DNA from: an uncultured Bacteroidales bacterium
Lineage (GTDB): Bacteria > Bacteroidota > Bacteroidia > Bacteroidales > Marinilabiliaceae
Length of the DNA: 33,267 nt
Direction of reading: 5' to 3'
NCBI GenBank assembly: GCA_945607565.1
Contig: CALYZD010000018.1
Coordinates: 1-33,267 of the forward strand
Positions 14,905-22,561 of the stretch are shown one piece after another. Below the pieces are notes generated by a model. It was not told the DNA's origin and did not search any database. It saw only the letters and a list, made by a program, of their open reading frames with translations. The position numbers were made by a program, and so were the translations under genes. Within the stretch, counting starts at the first letter, position 1, and the number at the start of each line of letters is the position of its first letter.

Positions 14905-17900
14905 ATGAGCATATTCACATCAGCGGTAGAAAAGCCGATCACGACCCTCATGGTGTTCCTCGCCATCATCGTGCTTGGCGTTTTCTCCTACACACAGTTG
15001 CCGGTGGACCAGTATCCCAAGATGGATCCGCCGTATATAACGGTCATGGCCACATATCCGGGCGCCAACGCCTCGGATATCGAAGAGAACGTGACCAAGC
15101 CTCTCGAGGACCAGCTGAACTCGGTGGACGACCTGAAGGAGCTGACCTCGACGTCGTCCGAAAACATCTCGGTGGTGGCGCTCGAATTCGAATGGGGCAA
15201 GAACCTCGACAACGCTTCGAACGACGTGCGCGACGCCGTCGACAAGGCTCTCGACAAACTGCCCGACGACATCGACCGCCCGACCATCATGCGAATGAGC
15301 ACCTCGATGATGCCTATTCTGGTCTACGCAGTCACGGCCAACGAGTCGTTCTCGGGCCTCAACAAAATCATTGACGACAAGGTGGTGATGCGCCTCAACC
15401 GCGTCAACGGCGTGGCGCAGGTCGGCATTGCCGGCATCCCCGAGCGCGTGGTCTACGTCAACCTCGACCCGGTGCGCATGGACGCTCTGGGCATGACGCT
15501 CGAGCAGGTGAGCAACGCCATTGCGGCCGAGAACCGCGACGTCTCGTCGGGCAACCTCAAGATGGGCCTGGTCGACTACACCGCCCGCATCGAGGGTGAG
15601 TTCGAAAAGAGCTCCGACATCGACGACATAGTGCTCCGCGCTTCGGACGGCTCCACCATCCGCCTCGGCGACATCGCCGAAGTGCGCGACACGCTGCAGG
15701 ACATCACGCTCGAGCAGAAAATCAACCAGGGCACGGGCGCCATCGTCTACGTCACCAAGCAGTCGGACGCCAACGCCGTCAAAGTGGCCGAGCTGTGCAA
15801 GATAGAGCTCGAAAAGGCGCTGGCCGACATGCCGACCGACATCAAGTTCCAGACCATTGTGGACAACTCCGAGTTCATCGTCAACTCCATCAACAACCTG
15901 ACCGACTCGCTGATGTACGCGCTCATCTCGGTCGTGATCGTGGTGTTCGGATTCCTCGGACGCTGGCGTGCGACCATGATCATCGCGCTGACCATACCTA
16001 TCTCGCTCATCGTGGCCTTCATCTACCTGTTCGTCAGCGACGGTTCGATCAACATGATTTCGCTCATGTCGCTTTCGATAGCCATCGGTATGGTGGTGGA
16101 CGACGCCATCGTGGTGCTCGAGAACATCACCAAGCACATCGAACGCGGCAGCCGTCCGCGCGAGGCGGCCAAATACGGCACCAACGAGGTGTGGACGTCG
16201 GTAATCGTCACCACGCTCGTGACCGTGGCCGTGTTCTTCCCGCTGACGCTCATTCCGGGCATCATGGGCATCTTCTTCAAGCCGCTGGGCTGGATTGTCT
16301 GCGTCTGCGTCTGCACGTCGACACTGACCGCCATCTCGCTGACGCCTATGCTCTCGTCGCAGCTGCTCCGTCTGCGCGACAAGAAGGCCGACGAGGAGAC
16401 CAAGCGCTCGCACCGCTTCAACTTCTACGTGTTCGTCAGCATGCAGCTCGACAAGCTCGACGCCTTCTATGAACGCATCATCCGCTGGGTGCTCTGCCAC
16501 AAGACGTTCACCATCCTCGGCATGTCGGCGCTGTTCATCTCGTCGATGTTCCTGCTCCGGTTCATCAACACCGACTTCTTCCCGCAGAACGACCAGGGCA
16601 ACATGTCGGTCTACGTCAAGATGCAGCCGACGCAGCGCGCCGAAGAGACCGGCCGCATAGCCGCCCGCATCGACTCGACTTTCCGCGCCGACATTCCCGA
16701 ACTGACCCTGTCGTCGTTCTCCTACGGCAGCGAAGAGACGGCATCGTTCACCTCGATGATGAGCACCACCGGCTCCAACGTGGCCAACATGCGTATCCGC
16801 GTCACCGACATGGACGAGCGCGACCGCAGCATCTTCGAGATTGCCGACCAGGTGCGCGACATCCTCAAGTCGTTCCCCGACGTGCTGGCCTACACCGTGA
16901 CCATGGGCAACAGCTCGACCACGAGCAACACGGTCGACATGGAGATTATGGGTCACGACTTCACGGCGACGGCCAACCTGGCCAAGGTGCTGGCCGACAA
17001 GGCCCGCATGATTCCGGGCGCCGAGGACATCAACATCAGCCGCGACGACGACAAGCCCGAAATCCGCGTCCGCCTCGACCGCGAAAAGCTCGCCCGCCAC
17101 GGCCTGACGACCACTCAGGTGGGCACGGCCATCCGCTACCGCATCTACGGTAACCGCCAGACCAAGTTCAAGGAAGACGGCGAAGAGTACGACATCATCG
17201 TGCGCCTCGACGAGGAGGCCCGCACGTCGATCACCGGTTTCGAGAACATCCAGATAACCGACGGCTTCGGACAGCGCATCCGCCTCAAGGAAATCGGCAC
17301 TATATTCGAAAGCTACTCGCCGCCCTCGATCGAGCGCAAGAGCAAGCAGCGCATGCTGTCGGTCAGCATCACACCGGCCGCCGGCGTGTCGATGGGCGAG
17401 ATTGCCCTCGCAGCGCAGAAAATCATCGACGAGACCGAGATTCCTGACGCTCTGTCGGTCTACATCGGCGGCAGCTACGAAGACCAGCAGGAATCGACCT
17501 CGGCCCTTGGCCTGCTGCTTGTCATGGCGCTGATTCTGGTCTACATCGTGATGGCGGCCGAGTTCGAATCGTTCAAGATGCCGTTCATCATCATGCTCGC
17601 CATCCCGTTCGCCTTCACCGGCGTGTTCCTCGCGCTGCTGCTGACGGGCACCACGCTCTCGGTCGTGGCCCTGCTGGGTGCCATCATGCTGGTGGGCATC
17701 GTGACCAAGAACGGTATCGTGCTCATCGACTACATCAACCTGATGCGCGAACGCGGAGTGCGCCTCTACGAAGCCATCGCCCTCTCGTGCCGCTCGCGTC
17801 TGCGCCCCGTGCTCATGACGTCGCTGACCACCATCTTCGGTATGGTGCCGATGGCTCTGAGCTTCGGCGAAGGTGCCGAGACATGGCGACCGATGGGTAT

Positions 17901-18075
17901 CGCCGTCATCGGCGGTATGGTGTTCTCGACCATCGTGACCATGCTCATCGTGCCGGCCGTATATGCCGCGTGGGACAAGAGCGGAAGCCGCAACAAGAAG
18001 AAGGCCATCAACAGCCAGTACACCTTCATGTCCGACTTCGACGCCGAACGAGATTTGCCTAAGAAGAACAATTAA
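14905..18075 (+). CDS. RND multidrug efflux pump, AcrB/HAE1 type
   Basis: Inner-membrane proton-driven exporter (1056 residues, family about 1030-1060). The typical start ITTLMVFLAIIVLGVFSYTQ is the first membrane helix, followed by the porter domain motif KMDPPYITVMATYPGA. The proton relay is intact: Asp399-Asp400 in GMVVDDAIVVLENI (fourth helix) and Lys935 in MLVGIVTKNGIVLIDYIN (tenth helix). The double Asp and lack of heavy-metal-type Glu motifs place it with hydrophobe/amphiphile exporters rather than CusA-type metal pumps. Twelve membrane segments and two periplasmic loops are visible. Likely substrates are drugs, detergents or bile salts, by family only. A stable hairpin and a PII-like gene follow. 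Confidence 0.96.
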   Translation: MSIFTSAVEKPITTLMVFLAIIVLGVFSYTQLPVDQYPKMDPPYITVMATYPGANASDIEENVTKPLEDQLNSVDDLKELTSTSSENISVVALEFEWGKNLDNASNDVRDAVDKALDKLPDDIDRPTIMRMSTSMMPILVYAVTANESFSGLNKIIDDKVVMRLNRVNGVAQVGIAGIPERVVYVNLDPVRMDALGMTLEQVSNAIAAENRDVSSGNLKMGLVDYTARIEGEFEKSSDIDDIVLRASDGSTIRLGDIAEVRDTLQDITLEQKINQGTGAIVYVTKQSDANAVKVAELCKIELEKALADMPTDIKFQTIVDNSEFIVNSINNLTDSLMYALISVVIVVFGFLGRWRATMIIALTIPISLIVAFIYLFVSDGSINMISLMSLSIAIGMVVDDAIVVLENITKHIERGSRPREAAKYGTNEVWTSVIVTTLVTVAVFFPLTLIPGIMGIFFKPLGWIVCVCVCTSTLTAISLTPMLSSQLLRLRDKKADEETKRSHRFNFYVFVSMQLDKLDAFYERIIRWVLCHKTFTILGMSALFISSMFLLRFINTDFFPQNDQGNMSVYVKMQPTQRAEETGRIAARIDSTFRADIPELTLSSFSYGSEETASFTSMMSTTGSNVANMRIRVTDMDERDRSIFEIADQVRDILKSFPDVLAYTVTMGNSSTTSNTVDMEIMGHDFTATANLAKVLADKARMIPGAEDINISRDDDKPEIRVRLDREKLARHGLTTTQVGTAIRYRIYGNRQTKFKEDGEEYDIIVRLDEEARTSITGFENIQITDGFGQRIRLKEIGTIFESYSPPSIERKSKQRMLSVSITPAAGVSMGEIALAAQKIIDETEIPDALSVYIGGSYEDQQESTSALGLLLVMALILVYIVMAAEFESFKMPFIIMLAIPFAFTGVFLALLLTGTTLSVVALLGAIMLVGIVTKNGIVLIDYINLMRERGVRLYEAIALSCRSRLRPVLMTSLTTIFGMVPMALSFGEGAETWRPMGIAVIGGMVFSTIVTMLIVPAVYAAWDKSGSRNKKKAINSQYTFMSDFDAERDLPKKNN

Positions 18076-18085
18076 GCCTCAGCCC

Positions 18086-18119
18086 GCCGGACGGTCAGCC
18101 GCCACGCGAACCGTCCGGC
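18086..18119 (+). other. Hairpin inside the efflux operon
   Basis: Perfect 10-bp stem GCCGGACGGT (18086-18095) with ACCGTCCGGC (18110-18119), 14-nt loop, between the pump stop (18075) and the next ATG (18154). It is followed by purine-rich sequence without a T tract, so RNA stabilisation or processing is likelier than full termination. Confidence 0.6.
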
Positions 18120-18153
18120 AGGGGCAGGGCTCCAACCAACAACAAGAATCGAT

Positions 18154-18447
18154 ATGAAATCAGTATTTATAGTCTACAACCAGGCGCTGACCGAGCGTGT
18201 CAACTACATCCTCGAGCAGCTGCAGATAAAGGGCTTCACGCAATGGCCGCTGGTCAACGGCGCCGGCACGTTCGGCGGAGAGCCGCGCATGGGTTCGCAC
18301 ACATGGCCCGAAATGAACTCGGCCACCATGACCGTGGTCGACGACGAATTGGTTCCGCTGATCCTGAAATATGTCAAGAGCCTCGACGAGGTGAACAAGG
18401 AGAACGGCATCCGCGCCTTTGTGTGGAACATAGAGCAGACGGTTTAA
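18154..18447 (+). CDS. PII-like small protein associated with RND pump (PG0541 family)
   Basis: A 97-residue cytosolic protein with no signal or membrane segment. I recognise it as the small transporter-associated family named after P. gingivalis PG0541, which sits directly after an RND pump gene there as it does here. The pattern fits a PII-like ferredoxin fold: strand MKSVFIVYNQAL, helix TERVNYILEQLQIKG, then the Gly-rich loop NGAGTFGGEPRMGSHTWPEM in the T-loop position, strand SATMTVVDDELV, and a second helix LILKYVKSLDEVN with final strand GIRAFVWNIEQ. The His, Met, Trp and Glu residues in the loop could bind a ligand or metal. A role as sensor or regulator of the pump is inference from position and fold. 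A terminator follows, so it closes the operon. Confidence 0.8.
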   Translation: MKSVFIVYNQALTERVNYILEQLQIKGFTQWPLVNGAGTFGGEPRMGSHTWPEMNSATMTVVDDELVPLILKYVKSLDEVNKENGIRAFVWNIEQTV

Positions 18448-18476
18448 GAATAAAGTTCATAGTTTTTATTTGGAAG

Positions 18477-18518
18477 AAGAGGAAGATCGGCAATAGTCGG
18501 TCTTCCTCTTTGTCCGTT
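18477..18518 (+). terminator. Terminator of the efflux operon
   Basis: A hairpin pairs AAGAGGAAGA (18477-18486) with TCTTCCTCTT (18501-18510) perfectly and extends inward by four more pairs (two of them G-U) to a 6-nt loop. It ends in CTCTTTGT and lies 30 nt past the stop at 18447. Confidence 0.75.
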
Positions 18519-18667
18519 TAGGGTAGGGCAGGGCGGATGAGGTCGGCGGTCAGCGGTCAGAGGCTCCTCTTGCCGACAACAAGTTTTTTGCCCCCATGTT
18601 GTCCGAAGCAGGACTAACCGACAAACCGTCACAGCCGATTGTCGTGGACCGCGCGGGCGAAACATTA

Positions 18668-18698
18668 TTTGTTGTGGTGGCTCCGAATGTTATCTTTG
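18668..18698 (+). promoter_or_regulatory. Consensus Bacteroides promoter for the DUF3109 gene
   Basis: TTTG at 18668-18671 and TATCTTTG at 18691-18698 with exactly 19 nt between, a full match to the -33/-7 consensus. Transcription should start near 18705, leaving a leader of about 20 nt before the GTG at 18724. The remainder of the 276-nt gap has only the upstream terminator. Confidence 0.8.
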
Positions 18699-18723
18699 CG
18701 GCGCAAAACCAAAGACAGAAAAG

Positions 18724-19311
18724 GTGATACAGATTGACGACAAAGTGATAAGTCTCGACGTGTTCCGCAAGAAATACGTCTGCGACCTGAGCAAATGCAA
18801 AGGCGAATGTTGTGTCGAAGGCGACTCGGGCGCGCCGCTCGACGACGACGAGACCGCCATCCTCGAAGACATCTACCCGACCGTGGAGCCCTATCTGCCG
18901 CCGGCCTCGCGCGCCGAAGTGGAGCGGCAGGGCAAGTGGGTGGTCGACTCCGACGGCGACAAGGTGACGCCCATCATCAACGGCCGCGAGTGCGTCTATG
19001 CCTACCGCGACGCCGACGGCACGTGGAAATGCGCCATCGAAAAGGCCTACCTCGACGGGCGCATCACCTGGCGCAAGCCCATCTCGTGCCACCTCTATCC
19101 CATCCGCGTGACGCGCTACCGCGACTTTGAGGCGCTCAACTATCACGAGTGGTTCGTCTGCAAGCCGGCGCGCGAACTGGGCCGGCACGTCGGCACGCCC
19201 GTCTACGAGTTTCTGCGCGAGCCCATCATCCGCAAATACGGCGAAGCCTTCTATGCCGAGATGCAGGAAGCCGCCCGGGCCATAGAGCGCGACCTGAAGC
19301 ACCGCGACTGA
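18724..19311 (+). CDS. DUF3109 family cysteine-rich protein
   Basis: Conserved Bacteroidota protein of 195 residues, function not established. The family resembles YkgJ-type cysteine clusters thought to bind zinc or an iron-sulfur centre. Cysteines seen: VCDLSKCKGECCVEG (four Cys near residues 19-30), REC, WKCAIEKA and PISCHLYPIRV, then one near VCKPARELG, giving a plausible metal-binding set. No signal peptide or membrane segment. The start is a GTG: the protein begins IQIDDKVISLDVF, which is where family members begin, and the consensus promoter sits just upstream, excluding a longer form. The gene appears to be transcribed alone; a separate promoter drives the following yebC-type gene. Confidence 0.85.
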   Translation: MIQIDDKVISLDVFRKKYVCDLSKCKGECCVEGDSGAPLDDDETAILEDIYPTVEPYLPPASRAEVERQGKWVVDSDGDKVTPIINGRECVYAYRDADGTWKCAIEKAYLDGRITWRKPISCHLYPIRVTRYRDFEALNYHEWFVCKPARELGRHVGTPVYEFLREPIIRKYGEAFYAEMQEAARAIERDLKHRD

Positions 19312-19339
19312 CCGCCGGCGATAAATGTGAGGCCGCCGC

Positions 19340-19370
19340 TTTGCAGATTGGCCGAACTGACTTACATTTG
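19340..19370 (+). promoter_or_regulatory. Consensus Bacteroides promoter for the YebC-family gene
   Basis: TTTG at 19340-19343 and TACATTTG at 19363-19370 with 19 nt between, a full -33/-7 consensus match. The start of transcription should be near 19377, about 37 nt before the ATG at 19414, with an A-rich leader. Confidence 0.8.
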
Positions 19371-19413
19371 CACGCTTAAAAAAATCAAAATACATAAATC
19401 AATATAAGTTCTT

Positions 19414-20145
19414 ATGGGACGCGCGTTTGAATACAGAAAAGCCCGCAAACTGAAGCGTTGGGGCAACATGGCAAAGACATTTACCAAGCTCGGTAAGGAA
19501 ATCATCATAGCAGTCAAAGCCGGAGGCCCCGACCCGCACTCCAACTCCAAGCTCCGAGTGCTCATGCAGAATGCCAAGGCCGAGAACATGCCGAAGGAGA
19601 ATGTGGAGCGTGCAATCAAGAAAGCAACCAGCAAGGAGCAGGCCGACATCAAGGAAGTGGTCTACGAAGGATACGGCCCCAACGGCATAGCCCTGCTCAT
19701 CGAGACCGCCACCGACAACCCGACCCGCACCGTGGCCAACGTCCGCAGCTATTTCAACAAGTTCGGCGGCTCGCTCGGCACATCGGGCTGCGTCGACTAC
19801 ATGTTTGAGCACAAGTGCGTCTTCAAGGTTCAGAACAAAGAGGGCCTCGACCTCGAAGAGCTCGAACTGGAAATGATTGACTTCGGCGTGTCGGAAATAT
19901 TCCTCGACGACGAAGGCCTCATCAACATCTACGGCGAGTTCGAGTCGTTCGGCTCCATCCAGAAATATCTCGAAGAGAACGGCTTCGAAATCTCGTCGGC
20001 CAACTTCGACCGCATCCCGACCGACACCAAGGAGCTGACCGCCGAGCAGTATGCCGAAATCGAAAAGCTGCTCTCGAAACTCGAGGAAGACGAGGACGTC
20101 TCGAACGTCTATCACACCATAGCCAACGCCGACGATTTTGCCTGA
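19414..20145 (+). CDS. yebC: YebC/PmpR-family protein
   Basis: Cytosolic protein of 243 residues in the YebC/PmpR/TACO1 family. Members have been described as transcriptional regulators and, more recently, as translation factors that help ribosomes through difficult stretches. Recognised from the N-terminus GRAFEYRKARKLKRWGNMAK, the segment DPHSNSKLRVLMQNAKAENM, NVERAIKKA, and the second domain with YEGYGPNGIALLIETATDNP and NKFGGSLGTSGCVDYMF. The C-terminal acidic extension (LSKLEEDEDVSNVYHTI) ends where the family usually ends. Its position right before rpsO, a ribosomal protein gene with its own promoter, would suit a role in translation, though that is only suggestive. A weak 6-bp hairpin (20149-20165) follows. 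Confidence 0.96.
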   Translation: MGRAFEYRKARKLKRWGNMAKTFTKLGKEIIIAVKAGGPDPHSNSKLRVLMQNAKAENMPKENVERAIKKATSKEQADIKEVVYEGYGPNGIALLIETATDNPTRTVANVRSYFNKFGGSLGTSGCVDYMFEHKCVFKVQNKEGLDLEELELEMIDFGVSEIFLDDEGLINIYGEFESFGSIQKYLEENGFEISSANFDRIPTDTKELTAEQYAEIEKLLSKLEEDEDVSNVYHTIANADDFA

Positions 20146-20162
20146 TAAAATAGCGCTTGGCT

Positions 20163-20194
20163 ATTGTAGGAATGGTATTTAAACCATACCTTTG
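20163..20194 (+). promoter_or_regulatory. Promoter for rpsO
   Basis: ATTG at 20163-20166 and TACCTTTG at 20187-20194 with 20 nt between: exact -7 box and one mismatch in the -33 box. Transcription would begin near 20201, some 23 nt before the ATG at 20224. Confidence 0.7.
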
Positions 20195-20223
20195 CGCCGT
20201 CAAAAATCAAAATAATAATAGAA

Positions 20224-20493
20224 ATGTATCTACCTAAGGAAAAAAAGGAAGAAATCTTCGGAACGTACGGAAAGTCTAACACTGACACTGGTTCGGCAGA
20301 AAGCCAGATAGCATTGTTTTCATACCGTATCTCCCATTTAACTGAGCACCTCAAGTTAAATAAGAAGGATAACAGTACACGTTTTGCACTTCGCAAGCTC
20401 GTTGGCCGTCGCCGCTCGATGCTCGACTATCTGAAGGCACGCGACATCAACCGCTACCGCGAAATCATCTCGAAGCTGGGTCTGCGCAAATAA
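20224..20493 (+). CDS. rpsO: 30S ribosomal protein S15
   Basis: Primary 16S rRNA-binding protein of the small subunit platform. It is 89 residues, the standard length. Diagnostic segments: TGSAESQIALFSYRISHLTE, HLKLNKKDNSTRFALRKLV and GRRRSMLDYLKARDINRY, covering the conserved His, Asp and Ser of the rRNA-contact region, followed by ISKLGLRK at the end. The gene has its own promoter and a strong terminator. Codon use near the 5' end is noticeably more AT-rich (for example TCTAACACTGACACTGGT) than that of its neighbours. Confidence 0.99.
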   Translation: MYLPKEKKEEIFGTYGKSNTDTGSAESQIALFSYRISHLTEHLKLNKKDNSTRFALRKLVGRRRSMLDYLKARDINRYREIISKLGLRK

Positions 20494-20519
20494 CCGCCGC
20501 ACCAGCATCAGCGCATCAG

Positions 20520-20550
20520 AGGCTCTCCCAAGCATGTGGAGAGCCTTTTG
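20520..20550 (+). terminator. Rho-independent terminator of rpsO
   Basis: Perfect 9-bp stem AGGCTCTCC (20520-20528) with GGAGAGCCT (20538-20546), 9-nt loop, followed by TTTG; the T run is TTTT counting the stem end. Located 26 nt past the stop. Confidence 0.88.
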
Positions 20551-20649
20551 TCGTCTATTGGCGCGGCAACGTGTCCGCCGATTGTCGCAAACCATTATTT
20601 TTACGGCTCCGATTTCAAAAAAAACAACGACTAAAAACAAACGAGTATC

Positions 20650-21363
20650 ATGGAATCTTACGAAAACCGCGTCGAAGAACGCGACCTATTGTCGGCAGGC
20701 AGCACCGTAGCAACCGGCTTCCTGACCAAAGTGTATGCCAAAATGTTTTTTGCCCTCCTCATCACGGCGCTCACGGCATGGATCACCGCCAGCGAGCCCG
20801 GCTATCTGAACTTCGTGTTCGGCAACGGATACACGTTCTTCGTCCTGCTGGGCGCCGAACTGCTGCTGGTGTGGGTCATCTCGTCAATGGCCATGAAGCT
20901 GTCGCTGATGGCCTCGACGCTGCTCTTCGCGCTCTATTCGGTCATCAACGGGCTGACGCTCTCGTCCATCTTCTTGCTCTACACGGCGTCGTCCATTGCC
21001 TCCACCTTTGTGGTGGCCGCGCTCACCTTCGGCGCCATGGCGCTCTACGGCATGCTGACGCGCAAAGACCTCTCGGGCCTCGGCCGCGTCATGATGATGT
21101 TTCTCATCGGGCTCATCATCGCCTCGGTGGTCAACCTGTTCATGCACAGCGAAAAGCTCATGTGGATTACGTCCTACGTGGGCGTGCTGGTCTTCTGCGG
21201 GCTGACGGCTTACGACATGCAGAAACTCAAGCAGATGGGTCAGGCGCTGCCCGACAATGCCGCCGCCGAGCGCATGTCGGTCACGGGCGCGCTGGTGCTC
21301 TATCTCGACTTTGTCAACCTCTTCCTCTATCTGCTGCGCATCATGGGCAGCAGGCGCAACTGA
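20650..21363 (+). CDS. Bax inhibitor-1/YccA-family membrane protein
   Basis: Inner-membrane protein of 237 residues with seven hydrophobic segments, starting with a cytosolic stretch of about 25 residues. Family features: FLTKVYAKMFFALLITALTA in the first helix, SVINGLTLSSIFLLYTASSI, ALYGMLTRKDLSGLGRVMMM, and near the end LVFCGLTAYDMQKLKQMGQA followed by LVLYLDFVNLFLYLLRIMG, whose Asp residues correspond to the pH-sensing pair of BsYetJ-like calcium leak channels. A calcium or ion leak function is possible by homology but not shown in Bacteroidota. The gene is flanked by the rpsO terminator and a large convergent terminator, so it is transcribed alone; I find no convincing -33/-7 promoter in the 100 nt upstream. 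Confidence 0.93.
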   Translation: MESYENRVEERDLLSAGSTVATGFLTKVYAKMFFALLITALTAWITASEPGYLNFVFGNGYTFFVLLGAELLLVWVISSMAMKLSLMASTLLFALYSVINGLTLSSIFLLYTASSIASTFVVAALTFGAMALYGMLTRKDLSGLGRVMMMFLIGLIIASVVNLFMHSEKLMWITSYVGVLVFCGLTAYDMQKLKQMGQALPDNAAAERMSVTGALVLYLDFVNLFLYLLRIMGSRRN

Positions 21364-21382
21364 GGGCGCCGGGCTCCGACAA

Positions 21383-21433
21383 AAAGCAAAGGCTCGCAGG
21401 GAGTGGTCTCAACTCCCGGCGAGCCTTTGCTTT
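21383..21433. terminator. Large bidirectional terminator between convergent genes
   Basis: AAAGCAAAGGCTCGC (21383-21397) pairs with GCGAGCCTTTGCTTT shifted by one (21419-21433) as a 15-bp stem; after one mismatch five more pairs (21399-21403 with 21413-21417) close a 9-nt loop. It lies between the Bax-inhibitor gene (+) and the pseudouridine synthase gene (-), with A and T runs flanking, so it can act on both. Confidence 0.88.
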
Positions 21434-21463
21434 GCGCGAACGCAGTCCTCTTTCTTTGTCTTT

Positions 21464-22369
21464 TTATCTGATGACGCTTTTGAACATCGACGGGACGCCG
21501 GTGTTGAAGTCGAGCGTCTCGCCCGAGACGGGGTGGCGGAACCTGATCTGCATGGCGTGCAGGCAGAGGCGGCCCAGCGGGTTGGTCTCGGCGCCATATT
21601 TGACGTCGCCAGCCACGGGGTGGCCGATGTGCGCAAGGTGGACGCGTATCTGATTCTTGCGGCCGGTCTCCAGCTCAAGCTCCACCAGCGAATAGCCCCG
21701 CCCGTGGGCCACCACCTTGTAGTGCGTGATGGCCTCCACGCCCTCGTCGGGCCGGCAGACGTGCATCTTGAGGCTCTTGGGGTGCTCGCGCAGGAAGGTG
21801 CGGATTGTGTCCTCGTCCTTCTCGGGCCGGCCTTCGACAAGCGCCACGTAGTGACGGCTCTCGATGGTGTCGTTCCAGTCGGTCTGCAGGTCGGCCTGCA
21901 CCTGCTCGCTCTTGGCAAACAGCAGCAGCCCCGATGTGTCGCGGTCGAGGCGGTGGACTATGAATATCTGGTCGTGCGGGTGGTGGAAGCGCACATAGTC
22001 GGTCAGGTAGGCGTAGGCCGTGCGGCGGTTCTCCTTGGCGCTGGCCATGGTCAGCAGGCCCGAGTCCTTGTTGGCCACAATCAGGTGCCGGTCTTCGTAG
22101 ACCACCGCGATGCCTTTGGGCATCTTGAACTGAGGCTCTTCGGGCTTCCCGATGGTCACCACGTCGCCGCTCTTGACGCTGATGTCGATGCGGCGGACAA
22201 GGCGCGAGTTGAGGCACATCAGCTTGTTGGCTATCAGGTGCTTGATGGACGTGCGGCTTTTGCCGGGCATCTGCGACTGCAGGAACTCTTCGAGCGTCGA
22301 GTCGCGCCTGACGTTGAAAGCCGTGGTGGTGTGCTTGGGTCTGCGGTTTTTCGGGTTTGAATTTGCCAT
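21464..22369 (-). CDS. RluA-family RNA pseudouridine synthase
   Basis: Converts uridine to pseudouridine in rRNA or tRNA; exact target unknown. The 301-residue protein has an N-terminal S4-like RNA-binding part (LEEFLQSQMPGKSRTSIKHL) and the RluA catalytic domain with VHRLDRDTSGLLLFAK, where Asp142 is the catalytic residue, followed by LVELELETGRKNQIRVHLAH and the family end GRLCLHAMQIRF. The frame is open upstream as far as 23614, but that part runs antisense to the LytS gene. I place the start at 22369 (MANSNPKNRRPK), where a basic N-terminal tail typical for Bacteroidota members begins, 192 nt from the divergent kinase gene. A possible promoter is at 22449-22480. Confidence 0.93.
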   Translation of the reverse strand: MANSNPKNRRPKHTTTAFNVRRDSTLEEFLQSQMPGKSRTSIKHLIANKLMCLNSRLVRRIDISVKSGDVVTIGKPEEPQFKMPKGIAVVYEDRHLIVANKDSGLLTMASAKENRRTAYAYLTDYVRFHHPHDQIFIVHRLDRDTSGLLLFAKSEQVQADLQTDWNDTIESRHYVALVEGRPEKDEDTIRTFLREHPKSLKMHVCRPDEGVEAITHYKVVAHGRGYSLVELELETGRKNQIRVHLAHIGHPVAGDVKYGAETNPLGRLCLHAMQIRFRHPVSGETLDFNTGVPSMFKSVIR

Positions 22370-22448
22370 TGTTGAGTTGCTTGAAAAATGTTGGTTGATG
22401 CCGTCGGAAGCGGGCCGCCGGCGTGTTGCGTCCGGACACTTCGGTCGG

Positions 22449-22480
22449 CAAATATCAATCACTAATCGACAAGAAGCAAC
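22449..22480 (-). promoter_or_regulatory. Possible promoter for the pseudouridine synthase gene
   Basis: On the minus strand GTTG (22480-22477) and GATATTTG (22456-22449) are 20 nt apart, one mismatch to each of the -33 and -7 elements. Leader would be about 70 nt. Confidence 0.4.
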
Positions 22481-22495
22481 TTTCTTTCCATAAAC

Positions 22496-22527
22496 TTTGT
22501 CAAAAAAGCCCTTTCGGCCTACCTTGT
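22496..22527 (+). promoter_or_regulatory. Possible promoter for the LytS-type kinase gene
   Basis: TTTG at 22496-22499 and TACCTTGT at 22520-22527, 20 nt apart; the -33 box is exact and the -7 box has two mismatches at its end. Transcription would start about 30 nt before the ATG at 22562. Confidence 0.4.
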
Positions 22528-22561
22528 CAGTCGTTTCCCGAAAAAAACACTCTTTGCAACA

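Noticed and set aside
14920-17100. 726-codon open frame on the minus strand
   Set aside because: Antisense to the RND pump, His/Asp/Arg-rich translation with no family resemblance.
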